A program made the position numbers and the translations under genes. From Candidatus Limisoma faecipullorum (lineage in GTDB: Bacteria; Bacteroidota; Bacteroidia; Bacteroidales; Muribaculaceae), in contig JADIMC010000084.1 of the NCBI GenBank assembly GCA_017694955.1, positions 1 to 40,123 on the forward strand: DNA of 40,123 bases, in the 5' to 3' direction. Below are positions 1-8,510 of the stretch, piece after piece. Numbering within the stretch: the first letter of the stretch is position 1; each line of letters begins with the position of its first letter. The notes below the pieces were generated by a model. It searched no databases. It was not told where the DNA came from and worked only from the letters and a program-made list of their open reading frames with translations.

Positions 1-1507
1 GAATATATCCGCATAATACACAAAGCACAGCTAAGGCAATCCATCCTCCCCAGCTAAGAAGCAACCCCACTACAAACGAAATTGAAATGCCGGCAATAGC
101 CGTAACGAACCACCCCATAATCACAACAACAACCCCGGTAATGCGATAAACAGCACTGTCGCGTCCCCAAGCACGGTCGGCAAGCGACGAACCCATTGAC
201 ACCATAAATATCACATACGTAGTTGACAAAGGCAACTTCAACGATGTACCAAGACATATGAGGCTCGCAGCTGCCGTCAGATTTACAATTGCACGAATAT
301 AATCGTAGGCAGAATCTCTTGTCACCGTTTCATCCGGAATAAAACGTGAATTTATTTTCTCTTGCAACCGCTTAGGTATGACTGAATTATAGGCCTTATT
401 AAGATTTATCGCAAGACTTACCAACGCCCTCGAAAAACGGTTTGACCCAAAACGCTCTTCCTCACTGTTCTGAGAAGACAAATTAATCTGAGTCTCTGCC
501 ACCTTCATTGCATCTTTCGACAAAAACAAAGTAACAGACATTATTATACCGCTCAAAATAAGGAACCATATATTCACATGTGCAGGCTCTGCCAACTGCG
601 ACATCGGCATCGACATATCTCCACTATCCATAGCAAAACCGTAACTATCAAAACCGGCTATAGGCACACCTATGAAATTAACAAGGTCGTTACCTGCAAA
701 AGCCAATGCCAAAGCAAAAGTACCGGAAAGAATAGTGAACTTCATAATGTTGATTTTCAGGCGTTGCATTATCCACAACAGCAACGATGCCGCTACCCAT
801 ACGACAAACAACGACACATAAATATGGTCATTTATAAGATGGTCGAATTCCGGAGTAATCAGACCGGAGCTTTTCATCCCTTTAAAAATGGCAAAGTAAA
901 CAATGCCAACAATCGATATTCCGCACCACACCGCACCATACCGCTTTAATGATTTGGCATATTTAAATGAGAATATTATCCGCGATATGTACATCAATAT
1001 TGCACCGACCGTAAAAGCTATCACTACCGAAGACAAAATTCCGGAAATAATGACCAGAGCCTTGTCGGCATTAATAAATTCTGCAATATTACCGAAAGTC
1101 ATATCCGGAGAATTCCAAATCTTATAGCAAGCCACCGCAATCGAGCTTCCAAGAAGCTCGAACACAAGCGACACCGTAGTGGATGTAGGAAGACCAAGGG
1201 AATTGAATGTGTTAAGGACAATGACATCCGTGAGCATAATGCCAACAAACAGCACCATTATCTCCTCAAATGTGAACATCCCAGGATGGAACACACCATT
1301 TCGGGCAACTTCCATCATACCGTTGGAAGTAATGACACCAAGCATTATTCCAACCGCTGCGACTGAAAGAATTATCCAACGCTTGGCGACATTGCATCCC
1401 AACGCCGAATTCAAGAAATTGACAGCGTCGTTCGACACGCCGACAATCAAATCCAATACCGCCAAAACGGCAAGTATCACGACAATCACTGTAAAAATAG
1501 GATCCAT
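1..1507 (-). CDS. PiT-family inorganic phosphate transporter (partial, C-terminus beyond left edge)
   Basis: The frame is open from an ATG at 1507 to the left edge (about 502 codons), so the C-terminus is missing. It is a polytopic inner-membrane protein of the PHO4/PiT family, which imports phosphate with a cation. Both family signatures are visible: GVSNDAVN at residues 23-30 and AGNDLVNF at 271-278. Each half also has a serine/threonine-rich stretch, LPTSTTVS near 107 and LPLSTTYV in the C-terminal half. A charged, probably cytoplasmic stretch of about 90 residues lies between the second signature and the final helices. The gene starts 15 bp after the histidine kinase stop, on the same strand as a PhoB/PhoR-like pair, which fits phosphate rather than sulfate transport. 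The family call is firm; the coupling ion is not visible. Confidence 0.93.
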   Translation of the reverse strand, partial: MDPIFTVIVVILAVLAVLDLIVGVSNDAVNFLNSALGCNVAKRWIILSVAAVGIMLGVITSNGMMEVARNGVFHPGMFTFEEIMVLFVGIMLTDVIVLNTFNSLGLPTSTTVSLVFELLGSSIAVACYKIWNSPDMTFGNIAEFINADKALVIISGILSSVVIAFTVGAILMYISRIIFSFKYAKSLKRYGAVWCGISIVGIVYFAIFKGMKSSGLITPEFDHLINDHIYVSLFVVWVAASLLLWIMQRLKINIMKFTILSGTFALALAFAGNDLVNFIGVPIAGFDSYGFAMDSGDMSMPMSQLAEPAHVNIWFLILSGIIMSVTLFLSKDAMKVAETQINLSSQNSEEERFGSNRFSRALVSLAINLNKAYNSVIPKRLQEKINSRFIPDETVTRDSAYDYIRAIVNLTAAASLICLGTSLKLPLSTTYVIFMVSMGSSLADRAWGRDSAVYRITGVVVVIMGWFVTAIAGISISFVVGLLLSWGGWIALAVLCVLCGYI

Positions 1508-1522
1508 ATCTTTTAATTCTTT

Positions 1523-2959
1523 TTACTTATGCAACGAAAACACAAATTCAAGTCCTGCAGATTTCTTATTGGAGGCCTTTATCTCTCCGCCATGGAACAA
1601 CACCGAATTACGAACAATCGACAATCCGAGCCCCGTACCTCCGCTCTTGCGCGAACGTCCGCTGTCAATACGATAGAATCTTTCGAAAATCCGTGAAAGA
1701 TGCTTTTCTTCAACACCTGTTCCATTATCATATACATCAAACCAATAGCAATCATCGGTCTCCTTTGTCATAGAAATGAAAATGTCTCTTCCCCCTGAAT
1801 AAGCAATAGCATTATTGACCAGGTTACGGAAAATGGCATCAATAAGCTGGCGGTTGCCTCGTATAACCACATTCTCCGGAAGGCTGACATTTATTCGCAT
1901 CTTTTTTTCTATAGAATAAGCGTCAACATCCTTGCATATCTCACCCACCACATCTCCAATATTCACATCCGACACCTCAAGTGTCTCTTTTTCATCGGTT
2001 ATTCTTGTTATAAGAGTCACATCCTGCAACAAATTGCTAAGCCGCATCGTGTTGTTATAGCCGGTTTCGAGCAATCTCCGACGCATCTCCTCGTTAAGAT
2101 TATTATCCAACAATGTTTCAAAGCACCCACGTATCGCCTGTACCGGAGTTTTCAACTCATGGTTTATATTGCTTGTCAGCTGATGCTTTATTCTTGTCTT
2201 TTCTTTTTCCTCATATAAAGCTTCTTCCAGACTCTTGTCACGCTGCTCAGCCACTTCTTTCAACTCCTTGTACATATTGATTATAACCGTTGACACATCA
2301 CCCAATTCATCATTAGGTAATGTAGAAGTGTCGAAGTCGCGTATATCGCCAGCTTTTGCCTGCCTTGCAAATTCCCGCAAATTGCTTACGCCAAGGCTTA
2401 TGCGATTGATGGCAAAATAAAGTATTATGTTAATGATGACCGTAATAGCCAACACTATCCATATATATTCCATATCCCCCCTGAGGATATTGCGCAATTC
2501 AAGGTTATAAGGCAAAGCGGTACGTACAACAACACCCACGCCGGAAGTAGCGGAATAGAAATAATACCGCTTATCAGTCTCCGAAAATCTACGTATCGTA
2601 TGCCCTTTTCCATCTTTCAATGCCTTCTGGAATTCAGGACGGTCACTATGATTTTCCAAATTCTTGTCATAACTGTCATAAAGTACATTTCCGCTATGAT
2701 CAATTATTGTGACACGCAAATCATCGTCACGAAGTATCTGAGAAATCATCGGATCAGACAAATTCCTGTCCTCCTGGTATTTCTTTAATATTATGTCATT
2801 ATAAACCTGCAACCTGGCATCAAGCATCGACACTTTATATTCACGCTCCCGTGTGTACTGAATGGTAATGAAAGCCACCACCAGTAACCAAAAGAAAACA
2901 TTTACAATGAAAAATAATTTCGTCCGATAGTTAAATCTAATCCTTAAAGCCATAGCCAT
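1523..2959 (-). CDS. PhoR-like membrane sensor histidine kinase
   Basis: This 478-residue kinase has one transmembrane helix at about 14-34, an extracytoplasmic region of about 130 residues, a second helix at about 164-186, then a HAMP-like linker and a coiled stretch. The catalytic core is intact: the H-box NHELKTP with phospho-acceptor His267, the N-box FRNLVNNA at 377-384, the G1 box DNGTG at 411-415, the F-box IFERFYR and the G2 box GGTGLGLS at 440-447. Its start overlaps the end of the response regulator gene by 23 bp (or 17 bp if the second in-frame ATG at 2953 is used), so the two are translationally linked. A phosphate transporter follows 15 bp downstream. I infer phosphate sensing from that context; the ligand itself cannot be read from the sequence. 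Confidence 0.93.
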   Translation of the reverse strand: MAMALRIRFNYRTKLFFIVNVFFWLLVVAFITIQYTREREYKVSMLDARLQVYNDIILKKYQEDRNLSDPMISQILRDDDLRVTIIDHSGNVLYDSYDKNLENHSDRPEFQKALKDGKGHTIRRFSETDKRYYFYSATSGVGVVVRTALPYNLELRNILRGDMEYIWIVLAITVIINIILYFAINRISLGVSNLREFARQAKAGDIRDFDTSTLPNDELGDVSTVIINMYKELKEVAEQRDKSLEEALYEEKEKTRIKHQLTSNINHELKTPVQAIRGCFETLLDNNLNEEMRRRLLETGYNNTMRLSNLLQDVTLITRITDEKETLEVSDVNIGDVVGEICKDVDAYSIEKKMRINVSLPENVVIRGNRQLIDAIFRNLVNNAIAYSGGRDIFISMTKETDDCYWFDVYDNGTGVEEKHLSRIFERFYRIDSGRSRKSGGTGLGLSIVRNSVLFHGGEIKASNKKSAGLEFVFSLHK

Positions 2960-3617
2960 ATCCCTGCTTAGTGATTATATTCGATTCATACTTACCTAAT
3001 TTCTTACGCAAGCGATTAATGTTCACATCAATCGTCCGGTCAACCACATATATGTTCTTTTCCCATATTCTGCGGAGAATCTCGTCGCGCGTGAAAATCT
3101 TATTTCGATTTGTAAGAAACAAATGCAACAAATCAAATTCCCTTTTTGTTAGCATAACTTCCTCTCCATCAATCATACACGAGCGCGAAACCACATCGAG
3201 TTCAAGATCACCAAACTTAACCGCATCAAGCGGATTCGCGTTAAACCTTTTCAGCAACCTCTGCACACGCAGCACAAACTCACGCATTGAAAAAGGTTTT
3301 TTTATGTAATCGTCCGCTCCACGTGTGAAACCGTCCACCAAAGGCTGCTCATCGCCCAACGCCGTACAGACAATTATCGGCACTTCTGATGTATTCTTGT
3401 TCTCTCTCACGGCAGTAACAAGCTCAAGCCCGCTCATCTCTCCCATCATAATATCGAAAACCATCAGAGAATATTGTTGCAGATCCATCTGGAGAGCACT
3501 TTCAGCCGAATATGCCACATCCACGACATATCCCGCCAATTCCAGATTAATTTTCATCAGCTCACAAATTGAAGCCTCATCATCAACGACCAGAATCTTC
3601 ACCGGGTTTGCATCCAT
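2937..3617 (-). CDS. OmpR/PhoB-family DNA-binding response regulator
   Basis: This 226-residue protein has a receiver domain at about 6-120, with the acidic pocket VDDE at 11-14, phospho-acceptor Asp55, Thr85 and Lys107. A winged-helix DNA-binding domain follows at about 130-226, with the recognition-helix segment RTIDVNINRLRKKLG and the wing GYGYGF at the end. It is first in an apparent operon with the PhoR-like kinase (overlapping) and the PiT transporter. By context it is probably the PhoB equivalent. Bacteroides RprY also belongs to this family, but the receiver sequence here does not resemble what I recall of RprY. A Bacteroidota -7 element lies about 55 bp upstream. Confidence 0.93.
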   Translation of the reverse strand: MDANPVKILVVDDEASICELMKINLELAGYVVDVAYSAESALQMDLQQYSLMVFDIMMGEMSGLELVTAVRENKNTSEVPIIVCTALGDEQPLVDGFTRGADDYIKKPFSMREFVLRVQRLLKRFNANPLDAVKFGDLELDVVSRSCMIDGEEVMLTKREFDLLHLFLTNRNKIFTRDEILRRIWEKNIYVVDRTIDVNINRLRKKLGKYESNIITKQGYGYGFKD

Positions 3618-3671
3618 ATTTCACTTTTTATTCAAGAAACAGCAGATTATCTAAATCTGTATAACACACCG

Positions 3672-3699
3672 CAAAGATACACAAGTATGCCGTTACAAA
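3672..3699 (-). promoter_or_regulatory. Putative promoter of the phosphate-response operon
   Basis: The plus-strand CAAAGATA at 3672-3679 reads TATCTTTG on the minus strand, a perfect Bacteroidota -7 element (TAnnTTTG). A TTTG lies upstream at 3696-3699, but the 16 nt spacing is shorter than the usual 19-21, so the -33 assignment is weak. The predicted leader is about 50 nt. Confidence 0.55.
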
Positions 3700-3732
3700 T
3701 ATAACAATTATTTAACAAATTGCCATGCCATA

Positions 3733-6300
3733 TCAAAAGGAAAAATGCAAAGCAATCCTCACTCCATTCTTATCTACCCCCGGAGTATCGCGATAAGTAA
3801 GCCTCCAAACATAATCAACCCTTAGTATCGTGAAAATATTATCAAGACCTACGCTCATCTCCATATACGGCATCTTATCCATCTCCCTACAAAGGGCATT
3901 GGCAGGGAAACGCAACAGATTATTATTAAGAGCAGGATTGTTTTTGTCACTCAACGAACCATACAGCCCCTTAAACGACACAACCTCCCGCAATTTCATA
4001 TACTTAATCAATGGTATGCGGTTGAACAAAGCTCCGTTGGCAAAATATGTAATATCCCACGACAAATACTGGTCATTTACAAATTCCATCGCATTCATCA
4101 GCGCATAGGATTCAGGCTGTATGGTATATGACAAATTCGCATTAGGCAACAATAAATCCGGATAGGATACTTGACTCCAAACTTTGCCAGCCTTCAGGAT
4201 TATGTCTGTATATCCGAATGCAGAGAACCAAAAACGCTTTTGCACACTGAGTTCTGTCCTATTTACAGTGTTACGGCTATTAAACAGTCCCTTAGGACTA
4301 TATGTATGTGACAGAACAAACACCGGAGCATCAAGATTAATAGGAATACGGGTGAATCGCGCATCGTAGAATTTCTCACCTGGCGCATAACGCAAAGTTA
4401 AATTAACAGAAGCCTGCTGATAATTATCAAACCAATTTCCATATCCATCATAGAACGGCACCCATCTTGTCGCTTCCTGAACCTGATGCTTCAAACCGAG
4501 AGTTACTGACAGACCGGAAACCGTCTCTTTTTTGTATTCCAACTCGCTTAGACGGCGATATGTCATCTTATCATTTGTCTGGCGTTTCCAAGCCATAAAC
4601 ACATTATCCATATTCGTAAACATATACTGTTGCCCAAGCTGATACACATCATACTGATGGCGAATCCTCAACGAGTGAATCGGATATTCCTTAGCATGGT
4701 ACTTCTTCTCTGTAAAAGAATATTCCAGCTCCGCATCATATTTTAATTTCTCGTCTTTTGTACCATATGCCAAATATCCCTTTGCAAACCAATGTTTATT
4801 AAGGTTGGCAGTAGTCATACCCCCGACTCTGAAACGGGCGCCTTCCACCGTATTACCACTTATCGTCGTATTCATAGGTCCGAAATCAAACTTGCTCGAG
4901 TCCTGCTCGCCAGTAGGAATATATCCCGAGACAAGTACAGAAATCACTTTCTCAGTCCAGTAAAACACCGGCACCTCACGCAATTGTGCCAATAATTTAG
5001 ATATGGAATTTTCCTTTTCACGTATTGGCACCATCCTGTTATCGGCCCAATATTGCTCAGGCATGAACTTCGCATCAGCCGATTCTATAACCTTACCTTC
5101 CATATCGAAAATCGAATCACTGGCAGGCTGCTCAAAACTGAAATCGCGATATGTAGTATTACGTCTGGCATACAGCCCCTGAGTGGAAGGTATTATAGAG
5201 AATTCCACCACCATATCATCCTTCACTTTCAGACGGCTGCCATCAGAAGCTTTCTCAAAATTCTGCTCTATGAAGATATTATCCACATAATTCAGATTAA
5301 TGGCTTTCGGGACATTCAGCCTCACTTTCTTAATAAACATTGATGTATCATTCTCCACCACATAAAGACGACCGAGAAAGCCAAAAGACCGGTTATTGAA
5401 AGGAGAAAAGCTAAGTTCGACACATCTCACGCCATCAACAACAACCGTATCTGTCAGATAATATTTATAAAAACGGGTACCAATCCTTGAAAGCGGACTG
5501 ACAAAACGGTTCTGAAGAATATTGACATTATTACTGAAAATATCCACCTCACGGAAAACATCATCTACAAACCGCTGCACGCTTTCCTCGTCAAATATCT
5601 CATCGATGCCGGCGCGTTTTATGCCCGTGACATATTCTTTTTCTGAAGCTGGCGATTTCCTGAAAAACTCCTTCGACAATTTCTCCTTAACCGAGACATT
5701 CAGGATAGGCTTACCCGACACTTCCGATGTGTCCAGATAATCAAATATGAACTGAAATTTCTTGAACAGCCATTTTTCTTTCTGCTCCTCAGAAAAATCA
5801 TTCAAGGCAAAAGTCATCTTTTCGTATTTATCATAGCTGTAATAATCGTGATTCTTAGGATTATAGATGTCTTTCCTATCCATAAGTTTTTCAACGAAAG
5901 CAACAGCAGGATTATTCTTTCTGGAATAGTGTTCTTTACCAGGCTTAACAACCACCTCTTTCAAAGCGACCCCAGTAGGCACAAGCTCCACCACAATATC
6001 ATTCGCCTCACCTTTATTAACAAAAATTTCTTTTGAAGAATAGCCCAATGTGGAAAATTGCAAATTAATGAAATTCACTTTTGTCTGTATCTCAAACCTT
6101 CCATTCTCATCAGTCTGCAACCCTTTGTCCGAGCCTTTGAGAAAAACTGCCACATAAGACAATGGCTCACGCGACAATGAGTCAATCACTACACCTTTTA
6201 TATATGTGGTTCTTACCGGACTCTGCGCCTCAATTGCCATAAACGAAAACAGAGACAAGACCAACACCAAAAACAATCTATACACGTTTTTTCCTTTCAT
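3733..6300 (-). CDS. DUF5686 outer-membrane protein with carboxypeptidase-regulatory-like domain
   Basis: This is a large secreted protein of about 855 residues. From the ATG at 6300 it begins with a clear signal peptide (basic start, then VYRLFLVLVLSLFSF, cleavage probably after AIEA). A further in-frame ATG at 6339 would add 13 hydrophobic residues and blur the signal peptide, so 6300 is preferred. A CarboxypepD_reg-like beta-sandwich follows (about 30-105, with GVVIDSLSREPLSYVAV and DENGRFEI), then the long DUF5686 region. The C-terminal half is rich in alternating aromatic and polar strands, and the protein ends in Phe (ALHFSF), as expected for an outer-membrane beta-barrel. Similar proteins are common in Bacteroidota; their function is unknown. 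It stands alone, downstream of no other minus-strand gene. Confidence 0.88.
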   Translation of the reverse strand: MKGKNVYRLFLVLVLSLFSFMAIEAQSPVRTTYIKGVVIDSLSREPLSYVAVFLKGSDKGLQTDENGRFEIQTKVNFINLQFSTLGYSSKEIFVNKGEANDIVVELVPTGVALKEVVVKPGKEHYSRKNNPAVAFVEKLMDRKDIYNPKNHDYYSYDKYEKMTFALNDFSEEQKEKWLFKKFQFIFDYLDTSEVSGKPILNVSVKEKLSKEFFRKSPASEKEYVTGIKRAGIDEIFDEESVQRFVDDVFREVDIFSNNVNILQNRFVSPLSRIGTRFYKYYLTDTVVVDGVRCVELSFSPFNNRSFGFLGRLYVVENDTSMFIKKVRLNVPKAINLNYVDNIFIEQNFEKASDGSRLKVKDDMVVEFSIIPSTQGLYARRNTTYRDFSFEQPASDSIFDMEGKVIESADAKFMPEQYWADNRMVPIREKENSISKLLAQLREVPVFYWTEKVISVLVSGYIPTGEQDSSKFDFGPMNTTISGNTVEGARFRVGGMTTANLNKHWFAKGYLAYGTKDEKLKYDAELEYSFTEKKYHAKEYPIHSLRIRHQYDVYQLGQQYMFTNMDNVFMAWKRQTNDKMTYRRLSELEYKKETVSGLSVTLGLKHQVQEATRWVPFYDGYGNWFDNYQQASVNLTLRYAPGEKFYDARFTRIPINLDAPVFVLSHTYSPKGLFNSRNTVNRTELSVQKRFWFSAFGYTDIILKAGKVWSQVSYPDLLLPNANLSYTIQPESYALMNAMEFVNDQYLSWDITYFANGALFNRIPLIKYMKLREVVSFKGLYGSLSDKNNPALNNNLLRFPANALCREMDKMPYMEMSVGLDNIFTILRVDYVWRLTYRDTPGVDKNGVRIALHFSF

Positions 6301-6358
6301 CAGCAATAAAATTACGTGCTTTATCACAAGCGAGTGCATTTATTTATTAGTTTTGCTG

Positions 6359-6366
6359 CAAAATTA
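6359..6366 (-). promoter_or_regulatory. Possible -7 element for the DUF5686 gene
   Basis: CAAAATTA on the plus strand reads TAATTTTG on the minus strand, matching TAnnTTTG. No convincing -33 element is seen at the right distance. Transcription from here would start near 6350, before both candidate start codons. Confidence 0.35.
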
Positions 6367-6443
6367 GACAATTTAAACCGCACTGATTGTCTTAAAACGA
6401 CCAATTTATAGTCTATTTGTATTATTCTTAACATTTTTAGTAT

Positions 6444-6917
6444 ATGAATCTGGAAATAGAGCATAAGTATTTGCTAAAAAACGACAGTTACCACTCCATG
6501 GCTGTCGATAAATATCATATCATACAAGGATATTTGTCACGCGACAAAGAATTAACAATCAGAATACGGATAAAGGACGATACCGCATTTCTGACAATCA
6601 AGACACACAACAAAGGGGATGCACGCAATGAATTCGAATACCCCATACCCCAACACGATGCTTATTTGCTGATTGAAAAATGCCAGCCACCTGTTTTAGA
6701 GAAGGAGCGCTATATCGTACCTTATAAAGGGTTTGTATGGGAGATAGATGAATTCAAAAGAGAATTGTCAGGAATCACATTAGCAGAAATAGAACTGCCA
6801 TCAAGCGACACTCACTATGACATTCCAGCCTTTATCGGACAAAATGTCACAGGCGACCCACGATATTATAATTCCAACATACACCTTCTTGCCAAGGAAA
6901 ATTCAACGCAACTCTAA
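6444..6917 (+). CDS. CYTH-domain triphosphate tunnel protein
   Basis: This 157-residue protein opens with the CYTH signature ExExK (E4-I-E6-H-K8) on the first strand. Alternating basic and acidic strands follow (LTIRIRIKDD, FLTIKTHNKG, YEWEIDEF-like segments), as in the eight-stranded tunnel fold that binds inorganic or nucleoside triphosphates with divalent metal. Bacterial members of this size are usually tripolyphosphatases or of unknown activity. Adenylate cyclase or thiamine-triphosphatase activity cannot be assumed. The gene is divergent from the DUF5686 gene, and its last 15 bp overlap the end of rlmD on the other strand. Confidence 0.88.
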   Translation: MNLEIEHKYLLKNDSYHSMAVDKYHIIQGYLSRDKELTIRIRIKDDTAFLTIKTHNKGDARNEFEYPIPQHDAYLLIEKCQPPVLEKERYIVPYKGFVWEIDEFKRELSGITLAEIELPSSDTHYDIPAFIGQNVTGDPRYYNSNIHLLAKENSTQL

Positions 6918-8312
6918 TGCCACTACATTCTCAACGTGATGCGTGTGAGGGAACATATCCACAGGCTGCACCTCCATCACCTTGTATTTGGCATCAAGCA
7001 AAGCGATATCGCGCGCCTGTGTAGCAGGATTACAACTGACATATACCAACTTGCGAGGCGCGGCGTTAAGTATGACTTTCACCACATCTTCGTGCATACC
7101 AGCACGCGGAGGATCGATAATCATCACATCCGGATTTCCATGCTCAGCAATGAAACCGTCCGTCAATATGTCTTTCATATCACCGGCATAAAACAAAGTG
7201 TTGTCAATTCCGTTAACGGCAGAATTAAGCCTGGCATCCTCTATTGCCTCCGGAACATATTCAATCCCGATGACCTTACGTGCCTGCCGTGCAACAAAAT
7301 TAGCGATGGTTCCTGTACCCGTATATAAATCATATACCAGTTCATTTCCCGTCAGCTCTGCCATCCTGCGGGCAACCTTGTACAATTCATATGCCTGACG
7401 GGAATTTGTCTGATAAAAAGACTTCGGACCGATTCTGAATCGCAATCCTTCCATTTCCTCCTCTATATAGTCCCTGCCACGGAACAACACAATATCCTGA
7501 TCGCCTATCGTGTCATTGACTTTTAAGTTAACCACATAAAGCAACGACGTAATCTGCGGAAAACGGGCAGCGACAGCGTCCATAACATCGACAATCTTTT
7601 CCCTGTCATCTTCTCCGAACACAACCACCAGCATAACCTCGCCCGTAGAAGCGATACGCACCATCAGCGTACGCATCAATCCAGACTGAGCCTTTAAATC
7701 ATAAAAAGAGTACCCCTTCCTAAGCGAGTATTCACGGATAAAGAGTCTTATCTCGTCAGACAAATCATCCTGAAGCCAACACTTCTTTATATCAAGCACC
7801 TTGTCGAAAGCACCCGGGATATGAAATCCCAAAGCATTGCGGTCAGGAAATTCCTTACCACTCTGAAGCTCCTCAAAAGTAAGCCAGCTCCTGTTGGAAA
7901 AAGTAAACTCCAATTTATTGCGATAATGGTATATTTCCGATGAGCCTAAAATAGGATTCACTTCAGGAATATCAACTTTGGCAATACGCTGTAAAGCGTC
8001 GCAAACCTGGTTACGCTTATATTGCAATTGGTCCTCATACGGGATATGCTGCCATTTGCAACCACCGCACACGCCAAAATGCACACACTTCGGCTCGACC
8101 CTCCTCAACGAAGGTTTTACCATTTTAACAATATGAGCCTCCGCATAATTCCGCTTTTTCTTATCCAATTTTATGTCAACAACATCACCCGGCGCACCAA
8201 ACGGGATGAACACCACCATATCATTCACTCTCGCAATACTCTTGCCTTCGGCTGCCACCCCAGTTATTTCCACGCCCTCCACTATGGGCAATTCTTTTCG
8301 TTTCCGTGCCAA
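6903..8312 (-). CDS. rlmD: 23S rRNA (uracil-C5)-methyltransferase RlmD/RumA
   Basis: This 469-residue enzyme is an SAM-dependent methyltransferase of the RlmD/TrmA family that methylates a uridine of 23S rRNA. The order is an N-terminal TRAM domain (about 8-65), an iron-sulfur site with Cys76, Cys82, Cys85 and a distal Cys178, then the Rossmann domain with YDLYTGTGTIANF (327-339) for SAM, IIDPPRAGM (398-406) and the catalytic motif SCNPAT with Cys427. A general-base Glu lies in the closing HHVENVV segment. Bacteroidota often have several paralogues of this family, so the exact target base (U1939 or another) is inferred. It overlaps the CYTH gene tail to tail and has its own promoter. Confidence 0.9.
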   Translation of the reverse strand: MARKRKELPIVEGVEITGVAAEGKSIARVNDMVVFIPFGAPGDVVDIKLDKKKRNYAEAHIVKMVKPSLRRVEPKCVHFGVCGGCKWQHIPYEDQLQYKRNQVCDALQRIAKVDIPEVNPILGSSEIYHYRNKLEFTFSNRSWLTFEELQSGKEFPDRNALGFHIPGAFDKVLDIKKCWLQDDLSDEIRLFIREYSLRKGYSFYDLKAQSGLMRTLMVRIASTGEVMLVVVFGEDDREKIVDVMDAVAARFPQITSLLYVVNLKVNDTIGDQDIVLFRGRDYIEEEMEGLRFRIGPKSFYQTNSRQAYELYKVARRMAELTGNELVYDLYTGTGTIANFVARQARKVIGIEYVPEAIEDARLNSAVNGIDNTLFYAGDMKDILTDGFIAEHGNPDVMIIDPPRAGMHEDVVKVILNAAPRKLVYVSCNPATQARDIALLDAKYKVMEVQPVDMFPHTHHVENVVALELR

Positions 8313-8344
8313 TTTCTTGTGTTTTTAATACTATTTTAATCGTA

Positions 8345-8377
8345 CAAAGGTACGCAATTCCGCCTCACAATCACAAA
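8345..8377 (-). promoter_or_regulatory. Promoter of rlmD
   Basis: On the minus strand TACCTTTG (8352-8345) matches TAnnTTTG, with TTTG (8377-8374) 21 nt upstream. Both elements and their spacing fit the Bacteroidota housekeeping consensus. The leader is about 25-30 nt. Confidence 0.6.
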
Positions 8378-8445
8378 ATAAATTTAATAATTGCTATACA
8401 CTGATTTTTTTTCTAAAACTATTTTATAATTCAACTATATATAGT

Positions 8446-8453
8446 TATATTTG
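8446..8453 (+). promoter_or_regulatory. -7 element of ppdK
   Basis: TATATTTG matches TAnnTTTG. The region about 20 nt upstream is T-rich (TTTT at 8422-8425) and could act as a weak -33 element. The rest of the 198 bp between rlmD and ppdK is AT-rich with no other gene. The leader would be about 50 nt. Confidence 0.55.
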
Positions 8454-8510
8454 CATACTTAACAAATTTTACAATACCAAAACAATATAATTTATTAACA
8501 TTTCATCAGA

